Source: Micromonospora yangpuensis (lineage in GTDB: Bacteria > Actinomycetota > Actinomycetes > Mycobacteriales > Micromonosporaceae). From it: a DNA stretch of 64,000 nucleotides. The position numbers and the translations under genes are program-made. The stretch lies in assembly GCF_900091615.1 (NCBI RefSeq), contig NZ_FMIA01000002.1, positions 5,828,001 to 5,892,000 of the forward strand, written 5' to 3'. Below, in pieces: positions 27,966 through 37,045 of this stretch (its first letter is position 1; every line of letters begins with the position of its first letter). The notes beneath the pieces were generated by a model that had not been told where the DNA came from, searched no databases, and saw only the letters and a program-made list of their open reading frames with translations.

Positions 27966-29338
27966 CGTTCACCTCCGAAGTGCGGGACGGTGTCGGTGGC
28001 GACCACGTCGGGGACGGGTTCGGTGTCGGCGTCGACCACGTCGGGGACGGTGCCGACCGGTGCGGTCTGCGGCACCTGAAGGTCGAACAGCTCGCGCAGC
28101 AGGGCCGTGTACTGGTCGCCGCCGGGCTCCGCGGCCAACTGCCGCACCCGCACGGTGGGCTGGTGCAGCAACCGCTGGACCACCCGGTGCACCGTACGCG
28201 CCACCTCGGCCCGCTGCTCGTCGCTGAGATCCGGTCGACGCTGCGCCAGCCGCCGCAGTTCCACGCTGACCACGTCGTCGGCCCGGCCCCGCAACGCGGC
28301 CACGGTGGGCGCCACGTCGGCACCGCGCAGCCAGGTGAGGAAGGCCTCGACCTCGGCGGCGACGATCCGCTGCACCGCGGCGGTGTCGTGGGCGGCCGGG
28401 CCGTCGGCCAGGACGGCGGCCATCCGGTCGATGTCGATCACTTCGACGCCGGCCAGCTCGGCGACGCCGGGCTCCACGTCCCGGGGAACGGCCAGGTCGA
28501 GCAGGACCAGTGGCCCCCGGGCCGGATCCCGGTCGGCCAGCGCCCGAGCGACCACGGCCCGGGTGAGGACCGGTTCGGTGGCCGCCGTGGCGGCCACTAC
28601 GATGTCCACTGTGGAGAGCGCTGCGGTCAGGTCGGCGATCGGCGCCGCGTTAGCCCCGTACGACTCGGCCAGCCGGACGGCCCGGTCGGCCCCCCGGTTG
28701 GTCACCGTCAGCGGACCGGCGCCCAGGCGGGAGAGGGTCGCCACGCCGAGGGCACCCATCGCGCCGGCCCCGACCACCAGGGCCGGCCGGGCGGCGAGGT
28801 CGCCGTCGAGGTGCCCCGCGGCCAGCCCGAGCGCGGCGGTCACCACGCTCTGGCCGGCCCGGTCGATGCCGGTCTCGGCGTGCGCCCGCTTGCCCACCCG
28901 CAGCGCCTGCTGCATCAGCTCGTGCAGGAGCCGGCCGGCGGTCTCCGCCCCGCTGGCCCAGTGGTACGCGTCACGCAGCTGGCCGAGGATCTGCGCCTCG
29001 CCCACCACCATCGAGTCCAGGCCGGCGGCGACCCGGAAGACGTGCTCGACCGCGGCGGCGTCGAAGTGCACGTAGAGATGGTCGGCGAGCGCGGCGGGCA
29101 GGCAGCCGGCCTGCTCGGCGAGGACCGCGCAGATGTCGTCGAGGCCGCCGTGGAAGCCGGACACGGCGGCGTACACCTCCACCCGGTTGCAGGTGGAGAC
29201 GAGCACCGCCTCGGCCACGAACGGCTGGGCGACCAGGCGGTCCAGGGTGCGGGTGAGGTCGGCGGGACCGACCGCTACCTGTTCCAGGACGGCGACCGGA
29301 GCGGTGCGGTAGGACGCACCGACGACAAGCAGTCTCAC
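27962..29338 (-). CDS. hemA: Glutamyl-tRNA reductase
   Basis: 458 residues. Reduces Glu-tRNA to glutamate-1-semialdehyde, the first committed step of C5 tetrapyrrole synthesis. Catalytic Cys in VSTCNRVEVYAA (C50), NADPH-binding VVGAGAMGALG, DSMVVGEAQILGQLRDAY and a C-terminal dimerisation helix. The extreme C-terminus has a near-duplicated acidic segment (VPDVVDADTEPVPDVVATDT) not seen in most homologues. GTG at 29338 overlaps the rex stop (GTGA). hemL (aminomutase) is not in the window. Confidence 0.96.
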   Translation of the reverse strand: MRLLVVGASYRTAPVAVLEQVAVGPADLTRTLDRLVAQPFVAEAVLVSTCNRVEVYAAVSGFHGGLDDICAVLAEQAGCLPAALADHLYVHFDAAAVEHVFRVAAGLDSMVVGEAQILGQLRDAYHWASGAETAGRLLHELMQQALRVGKRAHAETGIDRAGQSVVTAALGLAAGHLDGDLAARPALVVGAGAMGALGVATLSRLGAGPLTVTNRGADRAVRLAESYGANAAPIADLTAALSTVDIVVAATAATEPVLTRAVVARALADRDPARGPLVLLDLAVPRDVEPGVAELAGVEVIDIDRMAAVLADGPAAHDTAAVQRIVAAEVEAFLTWLRGADVAPTVAALRGRADDVVSVELRRLAQRRPDLSDEQRAEVARTVHRVVQRLLHQPTVRVRQLAAEPGGDQYTALLRELFDLQVPQTAPVGTVPDVVDADTEPVPDVVATDTVPHFGGER

Positions 29339-30105
29339 GTGCCGATCGCCTCCTGGGTGTCGGGGGCCGCGAGCCCGCCGGGCAGCGCGGTGAGGGTGGA
29401 CCCGCCAGCGGCGGCCAGTCCGGTGCGGGACGCCTTACGGTGCTCGTGGAAGGACAGGATCTGCAACTCGATGGCGAGGTCGACCTTGCGCACGTCGACC
29501 CCCGCCGGCACCGAGAGTACGCACGGAGCGAAGTTGAGGATGCTCGTCACGCCGACGGCGACGAGCTGGTCGGCGACCGCCTGGGCGGCGGGGGCCGGGG
29601 TGGCGATCACCCCGATCGCGATGGCCTCCTCGGCGGCGATCCGGGGCAGCTCGTCGACGTGCCGGACGACCAGCCCGTTGATCTCCTCACCGACGCGTTG
29701 CGGGTCGGCGTCGAGCAGGGCGGCGATCCGGAAACCCCGGCTGACGAAGCCGTCGTACCCGGCCAGGGCGTGACCGAGATTACCCACCCCGACCAGGGCG
29801 ACCCCGCGTCGCTGGGTGAGCCCGAGCACGTACTCGATCTGCTCGATCAGCAGCGCGACGTCGTAGCCGACGCCCCGGGTGCCGTACGAGCCGAGCTGGG
29901 AGAGATCCTTGCGGAGCTTGGCCGAGTTGACCCCGGCAGCCGCGGCGAGCCCTTCGCTGGAGACCGTCTCGTGTCCGCTTTCGGCGAGGTTGTGCAGGGC
30001 CCGGAGGTACTCGGGGAGTCGCGCGACCGTCGCTTCGGGTAGGTCCGGAAGCGACGGTACGACACCGGCGCGGCCGGACGCGCCAGGGTGACGATGCTGA
30101 CTCAT
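29335..30105 (-). CDS. rex: Redox-sensing transcriptional repressor Rex
   Basis: 256 residues. NAD(H)-sensing winged-helix repressor. HTH: VSSEGLAAAAGVNSAKLRKD with the DNA-contacting LSQLGSYGTRGVGYD segment; Rossmann loop VALVGVGNLGHALAGY (GVGNLG about 106-111); NFAPCVLSVP near the C-terminus. Rex binds its operators when NAD+/NADH is high and releases them when NADH rises. It heads the hem gene series, as in the Streptomyces rex-hemACD operon, and a matching operator lies upstream at 30225-30242, implying autoregulation and redox control of heme synthesis. A C-terminal extension of about 30 residues is Gly/Ala-rich. Confidence 0.96.
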   Translation of the reverse strand: MSQHRHPGASGRAGVVPSLPDLPEATVARLPEYLRALHNLAESGHETVSSEGLAAAAGVNSAKLRKDLSQLGSYGTRGVGYDVALLIEQIEYVLGLTQRRGVALVGVGNLGHALAGYDGFVSRGFRIAALLDADPQRVGEEINGLVVRHVDELPRIAAEEAIAIGVIATPAPAAQAVADQLVAVGVTSILNFAPCVLSVPAGVDVRKVDLAIELQILSFHEHRKASRTGLAAAGGSTLTALPGGLAAPDTQEAIGT

Positions 30106-30224
30106 GAGACTCCGTGCGGTGCGATCCTCTGCCGGCTTTCGTCGCCGGCCGTTTCGGGACTCCCGCCTGCAACCGGTCTGGCCGGCTGTGCTAGCAGGGC
30201 GCGTCGGACCTCAAGAGTAGGCGC

Positions 30225-30242
30225 TTGTGAAGACGTGCACAA
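30225..30242. promoter_or_regulatory. Rex operator (ROP) site
   Basis: TTGTGAAGACGTGCACAA is an 18-bp dyad (TTGTGAA/TGCACAA, one mismatch) close to the Streptomyces Rex consensus TGTGAACGCGTTCACA. It lies about 120 bp upstream of the rex start, inside the 304-bp gap to the glutaredoxin-like gene; no other feature is seen in that gap. Confidence 0.8.
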
Positions 30243-30409
30243 ATCGCGATCTTGCTGATCGGCCACGGTCGAGCCGTCCGGACCCCATTCCACAAGATCG
30301 ATCACACCGACCGTAGACCCCGGCGGACCGGCCCATGGACGGCCGGGACGTCGCTGGCCAGAGTGCGGCGGGGCCTGGCTCGCCAGAACTGCGGGCGAGG
30401 CCCTGCCCG

Positions 30410-30664
30410 CTAGAGCTGCGGAGTGGTGAGGTCGCGCAACAGCCGCTCCTCCTCCACCCGCCAGTAACCGTGCTCCCTGCCGTCCAGCAGGACCACCGGC
30501 AGTCGCTCGCCGTACTCCCGTTCCAACTCGATGTCGCCGCTGACGTCCTTCTCGATCCACTTGTCACCGGTCACCGCCACCACCCGGTCCAGCGCCGCCT
30601 TGGCGTCGTCACACAGGTGACAGCCGGGGCGGGTGATCAGGGTGAGCCGGGCGTCGGTGGACAT
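30410..30664 (-). CDS. Glutaredoxin-like (DUF836-type) thiol-disulfide protein
   Basis: 84-residue thioredoxin-fold protein with the CxxC motif in RPGCHLCDDAK, a cis-Pro region ERLPVVLLDG and no signal peptide. Likely a small cytoplasmic thiol-disulfide protein. The same family sits beside rex/hemA in mycobacteria and Streptomyces, so the location is conserved. ATG at 30664 follows GGAGG at good distance. Its promoter faces the bldN region. Confidence 0.87.
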   Translation of the reverse strand: MSTDARLTLITRPGCHLCDDAKAALDRVVAVTGDKWIEKDVSGDIELEREYGERLPVVLLDGREHGYWRVEEERLLRDLTTPQL

Positions 30665-30903
30665 CGGTTACCTCCGGTGGCGGACGGTCGTCGGCCGAGT
30701 GTGGCACAGCACCGGCCCGACAGTTCGTGCGAACCCCGCACAGGCACCGCGAGCAGGCACGATTCACGTATCAACCACCCCGGGAAAGTCAAACGCCCCC
30801 GACGGACAAACGGTCCGGCGGGGGACCGACAGGGACGGAATACTTCCGCTCTGTGTAACGGACTTACCACGCACGGGTGACGTCGGCCCTTATCATCACT
30901 CGG

Positions 30904-30933
30904 GTCGACTCACCCCATTTGCCGTGAGTTGAC
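30904..30933. promoter_or_regulatory. Long dyad upstream of the bldN transcription unit
   Basis: GTCGACTCAC (30904-30913) and GTGAGTTGAC (30924-30933) are inverted with one mismatch, around a 10-bp spacer. It could be an operator or an mRNA hairpin just before the ribosome site at 30945-30951. In Streptomyces bldN is a BldD target; this dyad has TCAC/GTGA halves but wider spacing than a classical BldD box. Confidence 0.5.
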
Positions 30934-30957
30934 ACCCCTCAGCCCGAGGAGGCCCCC

Positions 30958-31110
30958 GTGCCTGTGAGCGCATTGAACCATCACCTCATGGGGATCTGCC
31001 GTGCGTCGGCGTACCCCGGAGCAGTGCTACCCGACCGACCGGTCGGCCCCGGCGCGGTGCCGCGCGTCGTGGCCCGGTACGCCGGGACCGGACCGGGAGA
31101 CGCCCGGTGA
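30958..31110 (+). CDS. Possible 50-residue upstream peptide coupled to bldN
   Basis: GTG at 30958 sits 6 nt after GAGGAGG, the best ribosome site in this intergenic region, and opens a 50-codon frame ending in TGA at 31108-31110. That stop overlaps the GTG start of bldN (31107) as GTGA. The peptide (begins VPVSALNHHLMGICRAS) matches nothing I recognise. It may be a translated leader controlling bldN, or part of an alternative N-terminus if the sequence contains a frameshift. Coding status is uncertain. Confidence 0.4.
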   Translation: MPVSALNHHLMGICRASAYPGAVLPDRPVGPGAVPRVVARYAGTGPGDAR

Positions 31111-32084
31111 CCGCCTCGGGCTGGGTCGAGCCACCCACCGGGCTCAGCGCCCCGGCGGTGCGGGCCGCCCTCAACGAACGGCTGGTCGCGGCCCGTACGT
31201 CCGTGGACGACATGCTCAGTCGCCCGGCGCACGAGGAGGACGCGGCCCGGCAGTCGCGCAACCGACCACATCACAACGAGTCCGCTGCCCGACCCGGGTT
31301 ACCCGGCGGGAACGCCAAGCCGACCGGTGGTGGTCGGGTGGCGGTCCCCGCCCGACCGACCATGCCCGTGCAGGGGCGTCGGGGTAGCGAGCAGCCGCCC
31401 CCGGCCGACCCGGCCGCCGCCGAGACCACGGTCCTGCCGGCGGTACCGGCCGCCGACCCCACCCCGGGCCAGAGCAACGGCAACGGCAACGGCTTCCCGA
31501 GCCGCCCGGACCCCTCCGACCCGGCCACCGCGGTCTGGAGCCTGGTCGAGCGCGCCCAGGCCGGTGAGTCCGAGGCGTTCGGCCTGCTCTACGACCGGTA
31601 CGTGGACACGGTGTTCCGGTTCGTCTACTTCCGGGTCGGCAACCGCCAACTGGCCGAGGACCTGACCTCGGACACCTTCCTGCGGGCGCTGAAACGCATC
31701 GGCAGCGTCACCTGGCAGGGCCGGGACCTGGGTGCCTGGTTGGTCACCATCGCCCGGAACCTGGTCGCCGACCACTTCAAGTCCGGCCGGTACCGGCTGG
31801 AGGTGACCACCGGCGACGTGCTCGACGCCGACCGCGAGGACCGCGGGCCGGAGGGCAGCCCGGAGGCGGCGGTGGTCGAGCACATCACCAACGTCGCCCT
31901 GCTCAGGGCGGTCAAGCAGCTCAACCCCGAGCAGCAGGAGTGCATCGTGCTCCGGTTCCTGCAGGGCTTCTCGGTCGCCGAGACCGCCCGCGCGATGGGC
32001 AAGAACGAGGGCGCGATCAAGGCCCTCCAGTACCGGGCGGTACGGGCGCTGGCCCGGCTCCTGCCGGACGGTTTCCAGCCGTGA
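31107..32084 (+). CDS. bldN: ECF sigma factor BldN-like, with N-terminal extension
   Basis: 325 residues. After a roughly 140-residue Pro/Gly-rich N-terminal extension, region 2 is seen at RAQAGESEAFGLLYDRYVDT...VFRFVYFRVG...LAEDLTSDTFLRALKRI, and region 4 at LNPEQQECIVLRFLQGFSVAE...MGKNEGAIKALQYRAVRAL. In Streptomyces BldN is made with an N-terminal pro-sequence, directs developmental genes and is held by RsbN, encoded next door. The extension, the downstream DUF5667-type gene and the glutaredoxin/rex/hem neighbourhood all match. GTG at 31107 has GGGAG 7 nt upstream and overlaps the stop of a possible upstream peptide. Confidence 0.85.
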   Translation: MTASGWVEPPTGLSAPAVRAALNERLVAARTSVDDMLSRPAHEEDAARQSRNRPHHNESAARPGLPGGNAKPTGGGRVAVPARPTMPVQGRRGSEQPPPADPAAAETTVLPAVPAADPTPGQSNGNGNGFPSRPDPSDPATAVWSLVERAQAGESEAFGLLYDRYVDTVFRFVYFRVGNRQLAEDLTSDTFLRALKRIGSVTWQGRDLGAWLVTIARNLVADHFKSGRYRLEVTTGDVLDADREDRGPEGSPEAAVVEHITNVALLRAVKQLNPEQQECIVLRFLQGFSVAETARAMGKNEGAIKALQYRAVRALARLLPDGFQP

Positions 32085-32322
32085 CCCCTGCTCCGACGGG
32101 CGGCCGGACGACCGGGGCGATTTCGTGACCCCGGGTCCCGTAACCGGGACCCGGGGCGCACCGTTTTTCCGGGTGCGACCGGTGGTTGCCTCGGCAGCCC
32201 GCCGGGCCCCATGGTCCGGCAGCACCGCCGGCAACGGCCTCGTACGTCGGTGTTCCGCTGCCCCCGGTCGCTGGTAACGACCACGGCCGACCGGCCGTGA
32301 GCAGCGAGAGGGGGTGCCTGCG

Positions 32323-33207
32323 GTGGACACGGACCTCTTCTTGCGTCGACGCGCTGAGCGCTTCGCCCAGCTTCTCGACGAAGCCAACGGCGGCCGTCGG
32401 CACCACGTCCGGTCCCGGGTGGACGATCAACTCACGACGCTGGTCGGGGTCGGGCGACAGCTCGCCGCCGACCCCCCCGTCGTCGAGGTCGACCCCGGCT
32501 TCCGGACCGGCCTGCGCGCGATGCTGATCGCCACCGCCGAGCGGGAGGGGATCGGTGCGACGGTGATCGCGCCCGCCGAGACCGTGCCGGCCCGGCGGCA
32601 GCCGACCGCCGCCGCGCCCACCCGGATGCCGCTGCTGCCGGCGGTCACGGCACGCCGGGCCCGGGCCCGGTTGGCGATCTTCGCCGGTATCGCCGCCGGC
32701 GCCATCGCCGTCTCCGGCATCTCCGCGGCCAGCGAGAACGCCGTACCCGGTGATCCCCTGTACGGCATGAAGCGCTCCACCGAGCGGGCCCAGCTCGCGC
32801 TCGCCAGCTCGGACCTGAGCCGGGGCCAGCTCTTCCTCGACTTCGCCCGGACCCGGACCGACGAGGCCGCCACCATGCGCGGCGACAAGATCGGGTTCGA
32901 CCGGGTGCTCGACGACATGGACGACGACACCCGCGAGGGCCTCCGGCTGCTCTTCACCACCGTCGCGCAGCGCGCCGATCCGGCCGGTCTGGCGGCGGTG
33001 GACAGCTTCCGCAGCGGGCAACGCCGATCGATCAACGGCCTGTTCCACGGTGCCTCCCGCACCGAACGGGAACGGATCCGCCAGTCCGTCGCCCTGCTGG
33101 ACACCGCCGGGAAGCGCGCCGACGCGTTCCGCGAGGCGATCGGCTGTGGCCTGCCGATGACGGCCCACACCGACAGTCTCGGTCCCGTCCCCGCTACCTG
33201 CCGCTGA
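32323..33207 (+). CDS. rsbN: DUF5667 single-pass membrane protein, RsbN-like anti-sigma factor
   Basis: 294 residues. An N-terminal cytoplasmic segment begins with FLRRRAERFAQLLDEANGG. One TM helix follows at about residues 115-135 (LAIFAGIAAGAIAVSGISAA), then an extracytoplasmic DUF5667 domain with ENAVPGDPLYGMKRSTERAQ. By position directly after bldN it should be the cognate anti-sigma factor, binding the sigma factor through its N-terminus. GTG at 32323 has the best spacing to the GAGAGGGG site; GTG 32314 is possible. No zinc-binding HxxxCxxC motif is present, as in other RsbN-type proteins. Confidence 0.8.
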   Translation: MDTDLFLRRRAERFAQLLDEANGGRRHHVRSRVDDQLTTLVGVGRQLAADPPVVEVDPGFRTGLRAMLIATAEREGIGATVIAPAETVPARRQPTAAAPTRMPLLPAVTARRARARLAIFAGIAAGAIAVSGISAASENAVPGDPLYGMKRSTERAQLALASSDLSRGQLFLDFARTRTDEAATMRGDKIGFDRVLDDMDDDTREGLRLLFTTVAQRADPAGLAAVDSFRSGQRRSINGLFHGASRTERERIRQSVALLDTAGKRADAFREAIGCGLPMTAHTDSLGPVPATCR

Positions 33208-33482
33208 CCAGCGGCCGACCGACACCTCGGTCGGCCGCCGGCACAGCGGCCGGCGGACCTGCCGGGGCGGGCCCGATCCGGCCCGCCCCGGCACCGCCCG
33301 CCCCGGCCCACCGCCCGCCGGGCGCTCCCGCCCAGCGCGCTCCCGACGGTCCCGCTTGTCGCCAGCTGGGCGTTCCGGCCCGCCGGCCGGGGGCCTGTCG
33401 TCGCGGTCCGGCCGGTTGCCTCGCGGATCACGCTAGGCTCTCAGGTGCAGGCCTCGCGGTCGTCGAGCGGAGGGAGCTGACG

Positions 33483-34358
33483 GTGGCCGACAACGGCAAG
33501 GTCACGATCAGCACCGACGTCCACGGGCACACCGCCGGTTGGGCCGAGAGCGGGCTGGCGCCGCCGGCCCCGCCGGAGGCCGACCCGGGTGCCGCAGCCT
33601 TCTTCGACGTGGACAACACCATGATGCAGGGCGCCTCGCTCTACTGGTTCGCCCGGGGAATGGCCGCCCGCAAGTACGTCACCACCGGCGACCTGGCCCG
33701 GTTCGCCTGGCAACAGCTCCGGTTCCGGGTGCTCGCCACCGAGCACGCCGGGGACATGTCCCAGGCCAAGGAGGCCGCCCTCGCCTTCATCGAGGGCTGG
33801 CGGGTGGCCGATGTGGAACGCCTCGCCGAGGAGATCTTCGACGAGCTGATGGCCCCCCGGATCTGGGCCGGTACCCGCCGCCTCGCCGAGCGCCACCTCG
33901 CCGACGGCCAGCGGGTCTGGCTGGTCAGCGCCGCCCCGGTGGAGATCGGTCGGGTGATCGCCGCCCGGCTCGGGCTCACCGGCGCGATCGGCACGGTGGC
34001 GGAGGTCGCCGACGGGGCGTACACCGGCCGGCTGGTCGGCGACCTGATGCACGGGCCGGCGAAGGCCGAGGCGGTCGGGCAGCTCGCCACCGTCGAGGGG
34101 CTGGAGCTGTCCCGCTGCGCCGCGTACAGCGACTCCGCCAACGACCTGCCGATGCTCTCGGCGGTCGGCCGGGCGGTCGCCGTCAACCCCGACGCCACCC
34201 TGCTGCGCCAGGCCCGCCGACGCGGGTGGGAGGTGCGCGACTTCCGCACCGGCCGCCGCGCCGTGAAGATCGCGGTACCGTCGACGGCCGCCGCCGGACT
34301 ACTCGCCGGAGCGGTCACCGCCGGGCTGGCCCTGAACCGACGCCTGCGCACCAACTGA
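33483..34358 (+). CDS. HAD-IB family phosphatase (SerB1-like)
   Basis: 291 residues. HAD motifs: FFDVDNTM (nucleophile D42, acid D44), LVSAAP (motif II region), a Lys-containing GPAKAEAV and YSDSANDLPML (motif III/IV aspartates). The helical cap lies between motifs I and II. The C-terminus ends in a hydrophobic helix (about 268-285) with a basic tail, suggesting membrane attachment. Homologues occupy the same place in mycobacteria (SerB1-type). Substrate not established; phosphoserine and lysophospholipid phosphates have been suggested for this group. GTG at 33483 has GGGAG 7 nt upstream. A TAGGCT hexamer at 33434-33439 may be its -10. Confidence 0.87.
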   Translation: MADNGKVTISTDVHGHTAGWAESGLAPPAPPEADPGAAAFFDVDNTMMQGASLYWFARGMAARKYVTTGDLARFAWQQLRFRVLATEHAGDMSQAKEAALAFIEGWRVADVERLAEEIFDELMAPRIWAGTRRLAERHLADGQRVWLVSAAPVEIGRVIAARLGLTGAIGTVAEVADGAYTGRLVGDLMHGPAKAEAVGQLATVEGLELSRCAAYSDSANDLPMLSAVGRAVAVNPDATLLRQARRRGWEVRDFRTGRRAVKIAVPSTAAAGLLAGAVTAGLALNRRLRTN

Positions 34359-34363
34359 CGGCC

Positions 34364-35509
34364 TCAGGGGCCGAACGGGTCCGGGCGCCGTTCGAGTAAC
34401 TGGTGCACGGTCTGCTGGATGGTCTCCCGCACCTGGTCGGCGAGGTTGAAGACCACCAGCGGATCGTCGGCGGCGTCCCGTAGGTGCGCGGTGGGGATCG
34501 GTGGGCAGAACTCGATCAGCCACTTGCTCGGCAACGGCACCATGCCCAACGGCCCCAGCCAGGGGAAGGTAGGCGTCACCGGGAAGTACGGCAGCTTGAG
34601 CAGCCGGGCCAGCGGCTTGATGTCGGCGAGCATCGGATAGGTCTCCTCCGCCCCGACGATCGCCACCGGCACGATCGGGGTGCCGGTGCGCAGGGCCGCC
34701 GAGACGAACCCGCCCCGACCGAACCGTTGCAGCTTGTACCGGTCGGAGTAGAGCTTGCCGATGCCCTTGTACCCCTCGGGGAAGACCCCGACCAGCTCAC
34801 CGGCGCCGAGCAGGCGCTCGGCGTCCGGGTTGCAGGCCACCGTGGCACCGGACTTGCGGGCCAGCTCGGAGACCACCGGCATCCGGAAGACCAGGTCGGC
34901 ACCGAGCAGGCGAAGAAAACGGCGGGCCGGATGCTGGTCGTGCAGGGCGGCGGAGAGGATCAACGCGTCCAGCGCCACCGTGCCGGAGTGGTTGCCCACC
35001 ACCAGCCCGGCGGTGTCGGCCGGGACGTGTTCCATCCCGGTGACCTCGGTGCGGAACCAGTCCCGGTACAGCAGGCGCAGCAGCGGGTGGAGGACCTTGC
35101 CGGTCAGCTCGGGGTCGAAGCCGAACTCGTCGACCTCGTAGTCACCGGAGAGCCGTTTGCGCAGGAACGCCAACCCGGCGGCCACCCGCCGGTCCCAGTC
35201 GTCCGCCGGCCGGTCCGGCACCGACCGGGACGTCCCACCACCGGGCTGACCTTCCGCCACCCCGTTGCCACCCGGGTCCGCGCTGACCGCCGGGTCCGCG
35301 CCGGACGCGGCAGACGGCTCCGCCCCGGACACGGCGGCCGGCTCCGCGGCGGCGGTCGGCTTCGCGGCGGCCGGCTCCACGGCGGCCGGGTCCGCGGTGA
35401 GGCGGTGTCCGTTGCGGCGCGCCGGCTCCGCGTCCGGTTCCGCCACGGTCAGCGGTACGTCGAAACGTCGGCCCCGGGTACCGTCCCCCGACTGCCCCGC
35501 CCCGGTCAC
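34364..35509 (-). CDS. Lysophospholipid acyltransferase (PlsC-like) with low-complexity N-terminus
   Basis: 381 residues. Residues 1-115 are Ala/Glu/Pro-rich with AEPAAxxxx-type repeats and no fold. The rest is a PlsC-type acyltransferase: GNHSGTVALDALIL (catalytic His...Asp) and FPEGYKGIGKLYSDRYKLQ (glycerolipid-phosphate site). It probably transfers acyl chains to a lysophospholipid at the membrane. GTG at 35509 overlaps the stop of the epimerase gene upstream, so the two are coupled. This pair is adjacent in mycobacteria also. The N-terminal extension is atypical. Confidence 0.87.
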   Translation of the reverse strand: MTGAGQSGDGTRGRRFDVPLTVAEPDAEPARRNGHRLTADPAAVEPAAAKPTAAAEPAAVSGAEPSAASGADPAVSADPGGNGVAEGQPGGGTSRSVPDRPADDWDRRVAAGLAFLRKRLSGDYEVDEFGFDPELTGKVLHPLLRLLYRDWFRTEVTGMEHVPADTAGLVVGNHSGTVALDALILSAALHDQHPARRFLRLLGADLVFRMPVVSELARKSGATVACNPDAERLLGAGELVGVFPEGYKGIGKLYSDRYKLQRFGRGGFVSAALRTGTPIVPVAIVGAEETYPMLADIKPLARLLKLPYFPVTPTFPWLGPLGMVPLPSKWLIEFCPPIPTAHLRDAADDPLVVFNLADQVRETIQQTVHQLLERRPDPFGP

Positions 35510-36579
35510 GACCGCTCCCGTACGGCTGCTCGCACCTGGCGGATGCCCTCCAGGACGGACTGTTCCGCGGCGGCCAGCCGGTCCCGGGTGACCAGCACCC
35601 CGCCCTGGTGGGCGCGGATGAAGTCGTCGAAGGCGGCGGCGGTGCTGCGCGGCGTGAAGGCGTACTCCTGCTCCAGCCGGCTGGTGTCGACCACCCGGCC
35701 GTGCACGAAGAGGTCGACCTGGTCGAGCCCGTAGCGGCCGAAGCCGAGGCTGCGGGCGAGCGCGGCGGCCCCGGAGAGGCCGGGCTCCAGCACCGGTACG
35801 GCGACCCGGCCGGCCCGGCGGATCGCCTGGGAGAGTGAGAGCACCCCGGAGCCGGCGACGTTGTAGGTGCCGGGGTGGTCCTCGACGATCGACCGGTACA
35901 GCACCTCCAGCGCGTCGTCGAAGTGCACGAACTGCAACCGGGCGTCCCGGCCGAAGATCGTCGGCACCAGCGGCTGGGAGAAGTACCTGGTGAGCGTGGT
36001 GTCGGCGGTGGAGCCGATGAACGGGGCGAAGCGCAGCACCGTCGCGGTCACGTCGGGCCGACGGCGCCGGAAACCCCGGACGTACCCCTCGATGTCGAGG
36101 ATGTCCCGGGCGAACCCACCGCGCGGCACCTCGCGCGGCTCGGTGTCCTCGGTGAAGACGGCCGGGTCGCGGAACGACGCGCCGTAGGCGGCGGTCGACG
36201 AGCGGACCACCAGCTTGCGCAGCCGGGGCGCCCGCTGGCAGGCGGCGAGCAGCTGCATGGTGCCGATGACGTTCTGGTCCTTCATCGCCGCCCGGCCGCC
36301 GTGCTGCTTGTCGGGCGCGCTGACCAGGGCAAGGTGCACCACCGCGTCGACGTCCAGGTCGCCGAGGAGTCCACCGAGGTCACCCGGTACGACCCGGACC
36401 CGCTCCACCCGGTCCAGCACACCTGCCAACTCGGCGCTGGGCGGGGCCGAGTCCACCCCGATCACCCGGGCCACGCGGGGGTCGGCGGCCAACCGGGCCG
36501 CGACGTGTGCGCCGAGGTACCGCCCGACGCCGGTCACGACGACGACCCCCGGCACGCCTGACTCGGCACCGGGGGTCAT
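35506..36579 (-). CDS. NAD-dependent epimerase/dehydratase (extended SDR)
   Basis: 357 residues. Rossmann start VVVTGVGRYLGAHVAARLA, then a DAVVHLALVS segment, a SSTAAYG block (with SSTAAYG...DPAVF replacing the usual YxxxK) and FVHFDDALEVLYRSI. The catalytic Tyr is not in a canonical YxxxK context, so it may be an atypical SDR acting on a nucleotide-sugar or a binding protein. ATG at 36579 has AGGTG 7 nt upstream; a longer frame to 36696 lacks support. Coupled to the acyltransferase. Mycobacterial GalE-like proteins occupy the same position. Confidence 0.85.
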   Translation of the reverse strand: MTPGAESGVPGVVVVTGVGRYLGAHVAARLAADPRVARVIGVDSAPPSAELAGVLDRVERVRVVPGDLGGLLGDLDVDAVVHLALVSAPDKQHGGRAAMKDQNVIGTMQLLAACQRAPRLRKLVVRSSTAAYGASFRDPAVFTEDTEPREVPRGGFARDILDIEGYVRGFRRRRPDVTATVLRFAPFIGSTADTTLTRYFSQPLVPTIFGRDARLQFVHFDDALEVLYRSIVEDHPGTYNVAGSGVLSLSQAIRRAGRVAVPVLEPGLSGAAALARSLGFGRYGLDQVDLFVHGRVVDTSRLEQEYAFTPRSTAAAFDDFIRAHQGGVLVTRDRLAAAEQSVLEGIRQVRAAVRERS

Positions 36580-36699
36580 GTCGTGCACCTGACCCGGCAG
36601 CCGGGACCGAGCCGGGAGTTCCGCGGCCTGATCACCTGAGCCTCCGGGGATCGACAGTAGGCAAGTGTCACCGGGAGCCGGGCCGAAGCCCGGCACCGG

Positions 36700-36801
36700 T
36701 CACTTGCCGAGACGACGACGCTGGACGCGGGTCTTGCGCAGCAGCTTGCGGTGCTTCTTCTTTGCCATGCGCTTGCGACGCTTCTTGACCACCGAGCCCA
36801 T
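36700..36801 (-). CDS. Small ribosomal subunit protein bS22 (AURKAIP1/COX24 type)
   Basis: 33-residue, extremely basic protein: [19 protein letters not shown] continuing to a QRRRLGK end. This matches the actinobacterial bS22 protein found in mycobacterial 30S subunits almost residue for residue in my memory. ATG at 36801 has GAAAGG 6 nt upstream. It lies between the epimerase and the HTH gene, the same order as Rv0501-Rv0500B-Rv0500A in M. tuberculosis. The size explains why it is easily missed. Confidence 0.93.
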   Translation of the reverse strand: MGSVVKKRRKRMAKKKHRKLLRKTRVQRRRLGK

Positions 36802-37045
36802 ACGACAGCCTTTCGATGCAACGTGCGGGGCGGACCGGAAGACACCATCGGGTGGCGTCGGCGACCGCTTACGGACAACGAACCGGACCTGCCAGGTGGC
36901 ATCGGGGCACACCGCACTGCGGTCTCGGTCGAGTCCCAGGGTAGCCGCAGACGATCAGCAGGACCAACGCGCCCCCGTCGATGCCCGTTACGTCGCCCTC
37001 CACCACACCGACCGTCACTCTCGGTGACGAACCCGTCCGGTAAGG

